Positions 1 through 9,382 of a stretch of DNA of 64,000 nucleotides are shown in pieces; positions within the stretch are counted from its first letter, which is position 1; each line of letters begins with the position of its first letter. Made by a program: the position numbers and the translations under genes. The notes under the pieces were generated by a model that saw only the letters and a list, made by a program, of their open reading frames with translations, made no database searches and was not told the origin of the DNA. This stretch comes from Streptomyces sp. CBMA152 (GTDB lineage: Bacteria > Actinomycetota > Actinomycetes > Streptomycetales > Streptomycetaceae), in NCBI RefSeq assembly GCF_014596475.1, contig NZ_MECJ01000038.1:1-64000 (forward strand), given 5' to 3'.

Positions 1-799
1 CGCGCGCCGGGCCGCGCCCGCCCGGCTCGGGCGCGGGAAGCTGCCCGCGTGCGGCGCCGCGTGCGGCGCCCTTGCCGCGGTCGTCGCCGTATCGCTCGGC
101 GTGCCGGTCTACGCGCTCGCGTACTGGCTGGTGAAGGGCGACTCGACCACCCTGCCGTCGGCTTCGGTGTGGTCCTCTGCGCTCACCACCCTCGGCTACG
201 CCTCGGCCGCTGCCGCCGTGTCCACGGCCGCCGCCGTGCCGGTAGCCCTCTACGGGTGGCGGCGCGGCACCCGGCTCGCCCGGACCGCCGAGCGTGCCGC
301 GTACCTCACCCGCGCGCTGCCCGGTATCGCCGTCGCGCTCTCCGTGGTCTTCTTCGCCATCCGCTACGCCCAACCCCTCTACCAGCAGCCCCCGATGCTG
401 GTCACCGGCTATGTGATCCTCTTCTTCCCGCTCGCCCTCACCGCCGTACGGGCCGCTCTGGCCCACGTGCCGCCGGGCGTCGAGGAGGTCGCCCGCTCGC
501 TCGGCACGCGCCCCCTCGCCGTCTTCGTACGGGTCACTCTCCCGCTGGTGCTGCCCGGGCTCGGCGCCGCCGCCGCGATGGTGCTGCTCACCGCGAGCAC
601 CGAACTCACCGCCACCCTGCTCCTTCGCCCCACCGGCACCCAGACCCTGGCCACCCAGTTCTGGATCTACACCAGCGGCCTGGCGTACGGCGCCGCAGCC
701 CCGTACGCGGCGCTGATGGTCCTCATGTCCGTGCCCCCGGTGCTGCTGCTGACCCGGCGCGCGCTCGCCTCCCACCCCACCCCGGAGACCTCCCGATGA
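1..799 (+). CDS. Iron(III)-type ABC transporter permease, 5'-truncated by window edge
   Basis: This is the C-terminal part (about 265 codons, reading from base 2) of an inner-membrane permease of the FbpB/ThiP class. Several hydrophobic helices are visible. The binding-protein-dependent transport signature EEVARSLGTRPLAVFVRVTLP contains the EAA-loop glycine that contacts the ATPase. The real start lies left of base 1. The stop overlaps the ATG of the next gene (ATGA), so the two are translationally coupled. Family knowledge suggests import of Fe(III) or a similar small ligand; the binding protein would be upstream, outside the window. The substrate is an inference. Confidence 0.85.
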   Translation, partial: ARRAAPARLGRGKLPACGAACGALAAVVAVSLGVPVYALAYWLVKGDSTTLPSASVWSSALTTLGYASAAAAVSTAAAVPVALYGWRRGTRLARTAERAAYLTRALPGIAVALSVVFFAIRYAQPLYQQPPMLVTGYVILFFPLALTAVRAALAHVPPGVEEVARSLGTRPLAVFVRVTLPLVLPGLGAAAAMVLLTASTELTATLLLRPTGTQTLATQFWIYTSGLAYGAAAPYAALMVLMSVPPVLLLTRRALASHPTPETSR

Positions 800-1845
800 G
801 CGGCCTCGCGATCCACGCCCTGCACGCGGCCCACGGCCGCACCCCGATCCTCGACGGCGTCGACCTCGCGGTCCCCAACGGCGCCCTCGCCTGTGTCCTC
901 GGCCCGTCGGGGTGCGGCAAGTCCACCCTGCTGCGGGTCGTCGCCGGGTTCCACCCCGCGCTGAGCGGCGAGGTCGCGCTCGGCGACACCCTGCTCGACG
1001 ACGGGCGGCGCAGGCTGCCCGCCGAGCGCCGCCGGATCGGTTACGTACCCCAGGACGGCGCCCTCTTCCCGCACTTGAGCGTCGCCGCGAACATAGGCTT
1101 CGGCCTGCCCCGCGCACAGCGCCGCGAGCGGGTCGCCGAACTCCTGGACCTGATCGGGCTGCCCGGGCTCGGCGCCCGCCACCCCCATCAGCTCTCCGGC
1201 GGTCAGCAGCAGCGGGTCGCGCTGGCCCGGGCGCTCGCACCCCGGCCCGAACTGCTGCTCCTGGACGAGCCGTTCGCCGCCCTCGACGCGGCCCTGCGCA
1301 CCGAGCTGCGCGCCGAGGTCGCCGCGACCCTGCGCGCGGCCGGGGCCACCGCCGTCCTGGTCACCCACGACCAGGACGAGGCGATCTCGTTCGCGGACAC
1401 CATCGCGGTGATGCGGGCGGGCCGGATCGTGCAGCAGGCCACGCCCCAGGTGCTCTACCGCGAACCGGCCGACGCCTCGGTCGCCGGATTCCTCGGCGAG
1501 GCCAACATCGTCGCGGCCCAGCTGGACGGTCAGCGGGCCGAGACCGCCTTCGGCATCCTCAAGCTCACCGTCAACGCCGGTGCGGCGCGCCGGGGTCCGG
1601 TGCTGCTCCGCCCGCGCCAGTTGCGGCTCAGCGTCACGCCCGGACCCGGCAAGGTGCGCACGCGGGTGCACCGCTGCCACTTCCGGGGCAGCGACCACCG
1701 GCTGGAACTCATGGCACACGAAGACCAGGGGCTGCCCGAGGTCCTGGTCGCCTACACCGACGTTCCCTGGCCCGAGGGCGAGGCATACGTCGAGGTGGAG
1801 GGCCCGGCGCACCCCGTGGAGGAGCCCGTGGCGTCCGGGCGCTGA
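796..1845 (+). CDS. ABC transporter ATP-binding protein, FbpC-like
   Basis: Cytoplasmic ATPase of 349 aa that would power the preceding permease. It has Walker A GPSGCGKST (about residues 36-44), the ABC signature LSGGQQQ, Walker B LLLLDEP and the switch histidine in LVTHDQDEA. About 110 C-terminal residues follow that fit a regulatory TOBE-type domain. This length and layout match the Fe(III)/spermidine/sulfate class rather than amino-acid importers. The ATG was chosen because it overlaps the permease stop by four bases. Assignment to iron rests on best family resemblance only. Confidence 0.88.
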   Translation: MSGLAIHALHAAHGRTPILDGVDLAVPNGALACVLGPSGCGKSTLLRVVAGFHPALSGEVALGDTLLDDGRRRLPAERRRIGYVPQDGALFPHLSVAANIGFGLPRAQRRERVAELLDLIGLPGLGARHPHQLSGGQQQRVALARALAPRPELLLLDEPFAALDAALRTELRAEVAATLRAAGATAVLVTHDQDEAISFADTIAVMRAGRIVQQATPQVLYREPADASVAGFLGEANIVAAQLDGQRAETAFGILKLTVNAGAARRGPVLLRPRQLRLSVTPGPGKVRTRVHRCHFRGSDHRLELMAHEDQGLPEVLVAYTDVPWPEGEAYVEVEGPAHPVEEPVASGR

Positions 1846-1903
1846 GCCCCGCCCGCCGCACCGAGTGGGCTGCGTCACTCAACTCGCGTCCGGGTAAGGG
1901 CTG

Positions 1904-1931
1904 TTGGCCCACGCATGCCGGTGTCTACCCT
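1904..1931 (+). promoter_or_regulatory. Putative sigma70-type promoter for the cytochrome b gene
   Basis: TTGGCC (1904-1909) and TACCCT (1926-1931) are separated by 16 bases. They lie about 45 bases upstream of the ATG at 1976 in an otherwise gene-free 130-base gap. Prediction only. Confidence 0.35.
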
Positions 1932-1975
1932 GTTACAGGCCTCGAAGGGACAGCATTGCCTTTAGGGGGAGACGC

Positions 1976-3640
1976 ATGAGCAGCAGTACTCAGAGCGGCA
2001 CGGAGAACACTGCACGGCCGGCGGAGCCGGGCAAGGGCGAGAAGCTGGCCGACTGGGCGGACGGGCGCCTGGGCATCTACTCACTCGCCAAGACCCAGAT
2101 GCGCAAGATTTTCCCGGACCACTGGTCCTTCATGTTCGGCGAGATCTGCCTTTACAGCTTTATCGTCCTCATTCTCACCGGTATCTATCTGACGCTGTTC
2201 TTCGAGCCGAGCGGTGTGGAGGTCATCTACCACGGCGCGTACACCCCGTTGAACGGTGTACGGATGACGCGGGCCTATGAGTCGACGCTCGACCTCAGCT
2301 TCGAGGTGCGCGGCGGTCTGCTCATCCGGCAGGTGCACCACTGGGCGGCGCTCGTCTTCTGCGCCGGTCTCCTCGTGCACATGATGCGGGTGTTCTTCAC
2401 CGGCGCCTACCGCAAGCCGCGCGAGCTCAACTGGCTGTTCGGCTGGACGATCCTGTTCACCGCGCTGATCACCGGTCTGACCGGCTACTCGCTCCCGGAC
2501 GACCTGCTGTCCGGCACGGGCATCCGGTTCGCGGACGGCGCGATCCTGTCGATCCCGGTGGTCGGCACGTATCTCTCGTTCTTCCTCTTCGGCGGGGAGT
2601 TCCCGGGCCACGACATCATTCCGCGGCTCTACTCGGTGCACATCCTGCTGCTGCCGGGGCTGATCCTGGGTCTGGTGGTGACCCATCTGATCCTGGTCTT
2701 CTACCACAAGCACACCCAGTTCGCCGGGCCCGGACGGTCCGAGAAGAACGTGGTGGGCGCGCCGCTGATGCCGGTCTACACCGCGAAGGCGGGCGGCTTC
2801 TTCTTCCTGGTCTTCGGGCTGCTGACGATCATGGGCGCGGTGGCGAGCATCAACCCGGTCTGGGCGATGGGTCCCTACCGTCCCGACATGGTCTCGACCG
2901 GCGCCCAACCCGACTGGTATCTGGGCTTCTCCGAGGGCCTGATCCGGGTGATGCCGGGATGGGAGATCAACGCCTGGGGCCATACGCTCGCCCTCGGCGT
3001 CCTCATCCCGTTCACGCTCTTCCCGCTGCTGCTGGCCGCGATCGGCGCGTATCCGTTCATCGAGGCATGGATCACCGGGGACAAACGCGAGCACCACATC
3101 GCGGACCGGCCGCGCAACCACCCGGTCCGTACGGGCCTGGGCACGGCGTGGCTCGCCATGTACTTCGTGTGCCTGGTCGGCGGCGGCAACGACCTGTGGG
3201 CCACCCACTTCCATCTCTCCATCAACTCGATCACCTGGTTCGTGCGGATCGGCTTCTTCCTGGTGCCGGCGCTCACCTTCATCGTCACCAAACGGATCTG
3301 CCACGGCCTTCAGCTGCGCGACCGGGACAAGGCACTGCACGGCCGCGAGAGCGGCATCATCAAGAAGCTGCCGCACGGCGAGTTCGTCGAGGTCCATGAA
3401 CCGATGACCCAGGCGCAGCTCTACACGCTCACCCAGCACGAGCAGCCCAAGCCCTTCGAAATCGGCCCGGAGGTCGACGAGAACGGCGTACGCCGCAAGG
3501 TCAAGCGCTCCGAGCGGCTGCGGGCCAAGCTCGCCAAGGCCCTGTACGGCAAGGGCGCGTACGTACCGAAGGCGACCGTCGAGGAGTACAAGCAGCTCCA
3601 CAGCGCCGAGCACGAGCAGGAGCAGCACCAGCACCACTGA
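1976..3640 (+). CDS. qcrB: Stand-alone cytochrome b, QcrB family
   Basis: A 554-aa membrane protein, full length for an actinobacterial QcrB (menaquinol:cytochrome c reductase, cytochrome b subunit). Haem ligands are visible as H121/H135 in the second helix and H222/H237 in the fourth. The second pair has the one-residue-longer spacing seen in b6f and actinobacterial proteins. The Qo-site motif PDWY is at 312-315. The C-terminal tail is hydrophilic and ends Gln/His-rich. Its usual partners qcrC and qcrA are not adjacent, so this is probably a paralogue of the main respiratory qcrB. Whether it joins the normal bcc complex or another one cannot be read from sequence. Confidence 0.88.
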   Translation: MSSSTQSGTENTARPAEPGKGEKLADWADGRLGIYSLAKTQMRKIFPDHWSFMFGEICLYSFIVLILTGIYLTLFFEPSGVEVIYHGAYTPLNGVRMTRAYESTLDLSFEVRGGLLIRQVHHWAALVFCAGLLVHMMRVFFTGAYRKPRELNWLFGWTILFTALITGLTGYSLPDDLLSGTGIRFADGAILSIPVVGTYLSFFLFGGEFPGHDIIPRLYSVHILLLPGLILGLVVTHLILVFYHKHTQFAGPGRSEKNVVGAPLMPVYTAKAGGFFFLVFGLLTIMGAVASINPVWAMGPYRPDMVSTGAQPDWYLGFSEGLIRVMPGWEINAWGHTLALGVLIPFTLFPLLLAAIGAYPFIEAWITGDKREHHIADRPRNHPVRTGLGTAWLAMYFVCLVGGGNDLWATHFHLSINSITWFVRIGFFLVPALTFIVTKRICHGLQLRDRDKALHGRESGIIKKLPHGEFVEVHEPMTQAQLYTLTQHEQPKPFEIGPEVDENGVRRKVKRSERLRAKLAKALYGKGAYVPKATVEEYKQLHSAEHEQEQHQHH

Positions 3641-3679
3641 GACGCCGTCCCGGACTGGGACAAGTCAGGACATGGCCGA

Positions 3680-3711
3680 AACAGGCTCCGTCGCATGCGG
3701 CGGGGCCTGTT
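3680..3711 (+). terminator. Terminator hairpin after qcrB paralogue
   Basis: AACAGGCTCCGTCGC and GCGGCGGGGCCTGTT form a 15-bp stem with two G-U pairs and a 2-base loop, 40 bases after the stop codon. A pyrimidine-rich run follows (CGTCTTCC). Confidence 0.6.
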
Positions 3712-3827
3712 CGTCTTCCGTACCGCCGCGCGCCATGGATTCGCCACTGGCCCTTCCGTAACCCTCGCTGTTCTTGGAACACTCCAGTCGCTTCTGTCCC
3801 CACACGCTTGCAGAGGTCTCCTCACTC

Positions 3828-5885
3828 ATGGCTGAACTCAATCGGCGCCGGTTCCTCCAGCTCGCCGGCGGCACCGCGGCCCTCACGATGCTGTCCGACA
3901 GCATCGCCCGCGCCGCCGCCATCCCGGCCCAGGGCACCACGGGCAGCATCCAGGACGTCGAGCACATCGTCGTCCTGATGCAGGAGAACCGTTCCTTCGA
4001 CCACTACTTCGGCTCGCTGAAGGGCGTACGCGGCTTCGGCGACCCGCGTCCGGTCACCCTTCCGAGCGGCAAGTCGGTCTGGCACCAGCAGGGCAACGGC
4101 AAGGAGGTGCTGCCGTTCCGGCCCAAGGCCGACAACCTGGGCCTGCAGTTCATCCAGGACCTCAACCACGACTGGGCCGGCAGCCACCAGGCGTTCAACA
4201 ACGGCAAGTACGACCAGTGGGTGCCCGCCAAGACGTCCACCACGATGGCGTACCTGACGCGCGAGGACATCCCCTTCCACTACGCGCTGGCCGACGCCTT
4301 CACCATCTGCGACGCGTACCACTGCTCGTTCATCGGCTCCACCGACCCCAACCGCTACTACATGTGGACCGGGTTCACCGGCAACGACGGCACCGGCGGC
4401 GGGCCCGTTCTCGGCAACGACGAGAAGGGGTACGGCTGGACGACCTACCCCGAGCGCCTGGAGAAGGCGGGGGTGTCCTGGAAGATCTACCAGGACGTCG
4501 GCGACGGCCTGGACGCGGCCGGCGGCTGGGGCTGGATCAACGACGCCTACCGGGGCAACTACGGCGACAACTCGCTGCTGTACTTCAACAACTACCGCAA
4601 CGCCAAGCCCGGCGACCCGCTCTACGACAAGGCCCGTACCGGCACCAACGCCAAGGCGGGCGAGGGGTTCTTCGACGTCCTGAAGGCCGACGTCAAGGCC
4701 GGTACGCTGCCGAAGATCTCGTGGGTCGTGGCGCCCGAGGCGTTCACCGAGCACCCCAACTGGCCCGCGAACTACGGCGCCTGGTACATCTCCCAGGTCC
4801 TCGACGCGCTCACCGCCAACCCGGATGTGTGGGCGAAGACCGCGCTGTTCATCACGTACGACGAGAACGACGGCTTCTTCGACCACGTCGTGCCGCCGTT
4901 CCCGCCGTCCTCGGCCAACCAGGGCCTGTCCACGGTCGCCACCTCGACCGACTACTACGGCGGCGACCTCACCCACGCCGCCGGTCCCTACGGCCTCGGC
5001 CAGCGCGTGCCGATGCTCGTGGTCTCGCCCTGGTCCACCGGCGGTTACAGCTGCTCGGAGACCTTCGACCACACCTCGATCATCCGGTTCATGGAGCGCC
5101 GCTTCGGTGTCCAGGAGCCCAACATCTCGCCCTGGCGGCGGGCGGTCTGCGGTGACCTGACGTCCGCGTTCGACTTCAGCCGCTCGACCACGGCGCCCGC
5201 CGGTCTGCCGTCGACCGACGCGTATGTGCCGCCGGACCACAACCGCCACCCCGACTTCGTGCCGGTCCCGCCGACGACCGGCGCCATGCCCAAGCAGGAG
5301 CCGGGCTCGCGCCGGACCCGGCCGCTGCGGTACGCGCCGTGCGTGGACGGCTCGGCGAACGCGAGCACCGGCAAGTTCACGCTGAAGTTCAGCGGCGGCA
5401 CCGCCTCGGGCGCGCAGTTCCTGGTCACCTCCGCGAACCGTACGGACGGGCCGTGGACGTACACGACCGAGGCGGGCAAGACGCTCTCGGACACCTGGAA
5501 CACCGCGTACTCCAAGGGCACCACCGACCTCAGCGTGTTCGGCCCCAACGGCTTCCTGCGGACCTTCCGCAACGCCGGCAAGACCGCGGGCCCGGAGGTG
5601 ACGGCACGTCACAACGCCGCCACCGGCAACCTCGATCTGACCTTCACCAACGCGGGCTCGGCGAGCGCCCGTCTGACGGTCACCAACGGATACGGCGGAG
5701 CGTCGCGCGCGCTCACCGTCCGGCCGGGCGCGACCGTCACGTACTGCGTCAACCTGCTGGCGAGCAAGCGCTGGTACGACGTGTCGGTGGTGTCCAGCAC
5801 CGACAGCACGTTCCTGCGGCGGTTCGCCGGGCATGTGGAGACGGGCGCGGAGGGCGTCAGCGACCCGGCGATCCTGACCGCCTGA
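3828..5885 (+). CDS. Tat-exported non-haemolytic-type phospholipase C
   Basis: A 685-aa secreted phosphoesterase that would hydrolyse phosphatidylcholine-type lipids outside the cell. The N-terminus has a twin-arginine signal (NRRRFLQLAGG, then a hydrophobic stretch and ARAA). The family signature ENRSFDHYFG is at 53-62, and a second metal/catalytic cluster DENDGFFDH lies near 345-353. Two beta-rich DUF756-type repeats fill the region after about residue 500, as in actinobacterial and Pseudomonas PlcN/PlcH proteins. The ATG at 3828 is preferred over an upstream one because the Tat motif then sits at the N-terminus and AGAGG lies upstream. Such genes are often phosphate-regulated, but no PHO box was identified here. 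Confidence 0.92.
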   Translation: MAELNRRRFLQLAGGTAALTMLSDSIARAAAIPAQGTTGSIQDVEHIVVLMQENRSFDHYFGSLKGVRGFGDPRPVTLPSGKSVWHQQGNGKEVLPFRPKADNLGLQFIQDLNHDWAGSHQAFNNGKYDQWVPAKTSTTMAYLTREDIPFHYALADAFTICDAYHCSFIGSTDPNRYYMWTGFTGNDGTGGGPVLGNDEKGYGWTTYPERLEKAGVSWKIYQDVGDGLDAAGGWGWINDAYRGNYGDNSLLYFNNYRNAKPGDPLYDKARTGTNAKAGEGFFDVLKADVKAGTLPKISWVVAPEAFTEHPNWPANYGAWYISQVLDALTANPDVWAKTALFITYDENDGFFDHVVPPFPPSSANQGLSTVATSTDYYGGDLTHAAGPYGLGQRVPMLVVSPWSTGGYSCSETFDHTSIIRFMERRFGVQEPNISPWRRAVCGDLTSAFDFSRSTTAPAGLPSTDAYVPPDHNRHPDFVPVPPTTGAMPKQEPGSRRTRPLRYAPCVDGSANASTGKFTLKFSGGTASGAQFLVTSANRTDGPWTYTTEAGKTLSDTWNTAYSKGTTDLSVFGPNGFLRTFRNAGKTAGPEVTARHNAATGNLDLTFTNAGSASARLTVTNGYGGASRALTVRPGATVTYCVNLLASKRWYDVSVVSSTDSTFLRRFAGHVETGAEGVSDPAILTA

Positions 5886-5902
5886 TCGTTTCGTGTACGC
5901 GG

Positions 5903-5934
5903 CCGGGTCGTCCCCTTCGCAGGGGGCGGCCCGG
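5903..5934. terminator. Bidirectional terminator between convergent genes
   Basis: CCGGGTCGTCCCC and GGGGGCGGCCCGG pair around a 6-base loop (stem with G-U pairs). The hairpin lies exactly between the phospholipase stop and the stop of the leftward hydrolase gene. Confidence 0.55.
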
Positions 5935-6849
5935 TCAGCGTGTCAGGAGTTCGCGCAGGGCGCGGACGACCTCGGCGGGGGACTCCTCCGCCATGAAGTG
6001 GCCGCAGGAGACGGTCCGGTGGACCAGATCGGGCGCCCAGTCGCGCCACAGCTCGGCCGCGTCCACGCCCGGCGCCGCGCCCCAGTCCTGCTGGACGACC
6101 GTCACCGGCATGCGCAGCCGGTTGCCCGAGCGCCGGTCGGCGGCGTCGTGCTCCACGTCGATGTGCGCCGAGGCGCGGTAGTCGGCGACGATCGACGGGA
6201 CGGCGGCGCGGCAGGCCCGTAGGTAGGCGGCGCGCACCTCGGCGGGGATCGCGGCCGGGTCGCGGGTCCACAGATCCAGGTAGTGGCCGAAAAAATCGTC
6301 GGCGGTGGCGGCGATCATCCGCTCCGGCAGGCCCGGCGGCTGGGCCATCAGATAGAGCGGGAACCCGACCGCGCCGGACGTGCCGCGCAGCACCTCCCAG
6401 GTGTCGAGGGTCGGCACGACGTCCAGCGAGGCGAGATGGGTGACGGCGCCCGGATGGTCGAGCCCGGCGCGGATGGCGACGAGCGCGCCCCGGTCGTGCC
6501 CGGCGAGCGCGAACCGGTCATGGCCGAGCGTACGGGCCAGAGTGACGATGTCGGCGGCCATGGTCCGCTTCGCGTACGCCAGGCCGTCGGTGTCGAGCGG
6601 CTTGTCGCTGTCGCCGTAGCCGCGCAGATCGGGGCAGATCACCGTGTGGTCGGCGGCCAGTTCCGGGGCGACATGACGCCACATCAGATGCGTCTGCGGA
6701 AAGCCGTGCAGGAGCACCACGGGTGGCCCTGAGCCGCCGACGGCCACGTGGAGCGACACCGCCTCGGCGACCGGTACCCGGCGGTAGGTGAAGCCGCCGA
6801 TCCTGGGATGCGGGGGTTGCGTGCGGTCCATGCGGTCCGTGTGTTCCAT
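5935..6849 (-). CDS. Alpha/beta hydrolase, haloacetate-dehalogenase-like
   Basis: Soluble 304-aa alpha/beta-hydrolase. The oxyanion region HGFPQTHLMW and PDLRGYGDSDKP are followed by the nucleophile elbow GHDRG at 117-121. The nucleophile is therefore Asp119, as in fluoroacetate dehalogenases and epoxide hydrolases rather than serine esterases. The catalytic His lies in CGHFMAEESP near the C-terminus. The GHDRGA string and the overall length fit haloacetate dehalogenases best, but epoxide hydrolase or another hydrolase activity remains possible. It is divergent from the FAD monooxygenase. The ATG at 6849 was taken; a second Met seven codons in is also possible. Confidence 0.82.
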   Translation of the reverse strand: MEHTDRMDRTQPPHPRIGGFTYRRVPVAEAVSLHVAVGGSGPPVVLLHGFPQTHLMWRHVAPELAADHTVICPDLRGYGDSDKPLDTDGLAYAKRTMAADIVTLARTLGHDRFALAGHDRGALVAIRAGLDHPGAVTHLASLDVVPTLDTWEVLRGTSGAVGFPLYLMAQPPGLPERMIAATADDFFGHYLDLWTRDPAAIPAEVRAAYLRACRAAVPSIVADYRASAHIDVEHDAADRRSGNRLRMPVTVVQQDWGAAPGVDAAELWRDWAPDLVHRTVSCGHFMAEESPAEVVRALRELLTR

Positions 6850-6975
6850 GGTGCCTGACCTTTGCCGAGCGGGCGGTCGGATCGGGCCAAATCGTATGGC
6901 TCAGGCAGGTTCCGGGCCGTGCGGCGCGTCATACTGGACGGCCGGAGATCGCGCCGAGCAAGGGGATTGACGTTG

Positions 6976-8394
6976 GTGGACACGGTGAACGGGAGGGGCG
7001 CGGGCCGGGCGGGGGCACGGCACGCGGTCGTCATCGGGGGAAGTCTGGCGGGGCTGCTCGCGGCCCATGTGCTCGCGGACCACGCGGAGCGGGTGACCAT
7101 CGTCGAGCGCGACCGGCTGCCCGACGGTCCTGAGCCGCGCGGCGGGGTGCCGCAGAGCCGCCACACCCATGTGCTGATCCCGGGCGGTCAAGGGGCGTAC
7201 GACACACTGCTGCCCGGCTTCACCGACGAGCTGATCGCGCACGGCGCGCCCCACGTCGGCACGCCCAACGACATCGTGCACTGGCAGGGCGGGAGTTGGT
7301 TCCGCCGCACCGAGGAGACCTGTTACTTCCTCACGCCGACGCGGCCCCTGCTGGAGTGGCTGGTGCGCCGCCGGGTGCTGGCCAACCCCCGGATCGACGT
7401 GGTCGAGGGCACCGAGACCGTCGGCCTGGTCGGAGACGCCGCACGCGTACGCGGTGTGCTGCTGCGCGAACGCGGGGCCGCGGCCGCCGCCGTGGGCCGG
7501 GAGCCGCAGCGGCTCGCCGCCGACCTCGTCGTCGACGCCTCGGGCCGCAGTACCAAGGCCGCCGACTGGCTCACCGCCATCGGCGCCGAACCGGCCGTCG
7601 AGGAGACCCTGGAGACCGGCCTCGCCTACGCGACGCGCCTCTACCGTACGGGCGAGGACGGAGACGGCGACAGCGACGTGCGGGGCCACTTCGTCGTGCC
7701 CAATCCCGGCCAGACGTTCGGCGCGGTCGTGCTGCCGATCGAGGGAGACCGGTGGACGGTCACGCTCTCGGGGTATCGCGGCGCCGAACCTCCCCTGGAC
7801 GACCGGGGGTTCACCGAGTACACCGACCGGATGCCGCACCCGTTCACCCGCGACTGGCTGGACGCGGCCAAGGCCGACTCGACCGCGCTCGCCTACCGCA
7901 CCACCGCCAACATCCGCCGCCGCTACGACCGTCCGGGCCGCCGCCCCGCCGGGTTCCTGGCCACCGGCGACGCCCAGTGCGTCTTCAACCCGATCTACGG
8001 CCAGGGCATGACGGTCGCCGCCTTCAGCGCCCTCGCACTGCGTGACGCGCTCGGCGACAGCCGCCGTACGCCGACGACGCGGCGCGTCCAGAAGGCGATG
8101 TTCGCGGCGTCGCGGCAGGCGTGGGAGGTCTCGGCCGGATCGGACAAGAACATGCCGACCGCGACGGGCAGCGCGGCGCGCAGCACCGTGGCCGACCGGG
8201 TCTCCGGGTGGTACCTCGGGCGCGTGGAGGCCCGGGCCACCGGCGACCCGGTGATCAGCAAGGTCTTCCGCGACGTGGTGTATCTGAACGCCCCGATCTC
8301 CGCGCTGTTCGCCCCGCGCATCGCGAAGGCCGTGCTGTTCGGCCCGGTCAAGCCGACCCCGCAGGAGCCGCCGATGCGGCGCGAGGCCGGCTGA
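6976..8394 (+). CDS. FAD-dependent monooxygenase
   Basis: Soluble flavoprotein of about 472 aa with an N-terminal dinucleotide-binding fold (AVVIGGSLAGLLAA, a GxGxxG variant) and an ERDRLP ribose-contact segment. A GDAQCVFNPIYGQGM motif that binds the FAD pyrophosphate lies near residue 335. This layout is that of aromatic or polyketide hydroxylases and geranylgeranyl-reductase-like enzymes. The substrate is not deducible. The start is GTG at 6976 (TTG at 6973 also possible), preceded by AGGGGA. It converges with a leftward oxidoreductase gene only 12 bases after its stop. Confidence 0.8.
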   Translation: MDTVNGRGAGRAGARHAVVIGGSLAGLLAAHVLADHAERVTIVERDRLPDGPEPRGGVPQSRHTHVLIPGGQGAYDTLLPGFTDELIAHGAPHVGTPNDIVHWQGGSWFRRTEETCYFLTPTRPLLEWLVRRRVLANPRIDVVEGTETVGLVGDAARVRGVLLRERGAAAAAVGREPQRLAADLVVDASGRSTKAADWLTAIGAEPAVEETLETGLAYATRLYRTGEDGDGDSDVRGHFVVPNPGQTFGAVVLPIEGDRWTVTLSGYRGAEPPLDDRGFTEYTDRMPHPFTRDWLDAAKADSTALAYRTTANIRRRYDRPGRRPAGFLATGDAQCVFNPIYGQGMTVAAFSALALRDALGDSRRTPTTRRVQKAMFAASRQAWEVSAGSDKNMPTATGSAARSTVADRVSGWYLGRVEARATGDPVISKVFRDVVYLNAPISALFAPRIAKAVLFGPVKPTPQEPPMRREAG

Positions 8395-8406
8395 ACATCC
8401 GGCCGG

Positions 8407-9294
8407 TCACGGCTGCTCGGGGCGGCCCGCGAAGAACGTCGCGATCACGTCCTCGTCGCCGTGGCCGGCCGCCCGCGCCCGGGTGAACCGGGCCGCGGAC
8501 GCCGCCACCAAGTCGAGCCGCACACCGCTCTGTTCGGCCGCCTGAAGGATCAGCCGGGCGTCCTTGAGCGCGGTGGAGAGCGCGAAGCTCGGGGTGAGGT
8601 CGCCGGAGAGCAGGGCCGCCGACTTGGCCTGGAGATACGGGCTGTCCAGCGGGCCGCCCGCGACCGTGTCCAGGAACGCCTTCGGATCCAGGCCCAGCCC
8701 TTCGACCAGGTTCAGACACTCGGCGATGCCGTTGACCAGGTTGATCACCCAGGTGTTGACGACCAGCTTCAGCTGCGAGGCCGCGCCCGGCTCCTCGCCC
8801 GCCCAGACCGTGCGCTGCCCGATCGCGTCGAGCACGGGCGTGACGGCCGCGCGGGCGGTGGACGGCCCGGCGACCAGGACCGTGAGCCGGCCCTGCTCGG
8901 CGGGCAGCCGGGTGCCGACCACCGGCGCGTCCAGATAGACGATCCCCAACTCGGCCGCACGCTGGGCCAGTTGAGCCGTCGCCTCGGGGCCGACCGTGGC
9001 GGACTGGAGCCACACGGCGCCGGGGGTCAGGCCGGGTGCCGCCGCGTCGATCGCCTCGGCGACCGAGGGGCCGTCGTGCAGCACCGTCAGCACGACGTCG
9101 GCCCCGCGCACCGCCTCCTCGGGGCTCGCGCAGACGCTCGCCCCGTCGGCGGCGAGCGGGGCGGCCTTGGCGTGCGTACGGTTCCAGACGCGCACCGGCA
9201 GCCCGGCCCGCAGCAGGTTACGGGCCATGCCCGCGCCCATGATGCCGGTGCCGAGGACGGCGACGGTGGGGTGCTCCAGAGTGGTGGTGGACAT
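8407..9294 (-). CDS. NAD(P)-dependent beta-hydroxyacid dehydrogenase family protein
   Basis: A 295-aa soluble oxidoreductase of the 3-hydroxyisobutyrate/6-phosphogluconate dehydrogenase family. The Rossmann motif GTGIMG is at 15-20, the substrate-binding region DAPVVGTRLPAEQG near 122, and the catalytic Lys176 in QLKLVVNTW. Length and motif order are normal. It lies 88 bases downstream of the MarR-type gene on the same strand and may be co-transcribed with it. The natural substrate (hydroxyisobutyrate, tartronate semialdehyde or an imine) cannot be told. Confidence 0.85.
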   Translation of the reverse strand: MSTTTLEHPTVAVLGTGIMGAGMARNLLRAGLPVRVWNRTHAKAAPLAADGASVCASPEEAVRGADVVLTVLHDGPSVAEAIDAAAPGLTPGAVWLQSATVGPEATAQLAQRAAELGIVYLDAPVVGTRLPAEQGRLTVLVAGPSTARAAVTPVLDAIGQRTVWAGEEPGAASQLKLVVNTWVINLVNGIAECLNLVEGLGLDPKAFLDTVAGGPLDSPYLQAKSAALLSGDLTPSFALSTALKDARLILQAAEQSGVRLDLVAASAARFTRARAAGHGDEDVIATFFAGRPEQP

Positions 9295-9382
9295 GGCGTT
9301 CTCCTTCGGCGGCGCGGACTCCCGTACGTATGTGATCAGCTTGGCGCCCCGGACGGTCCGGCGGGCGGACCGGCTCGCCCGA

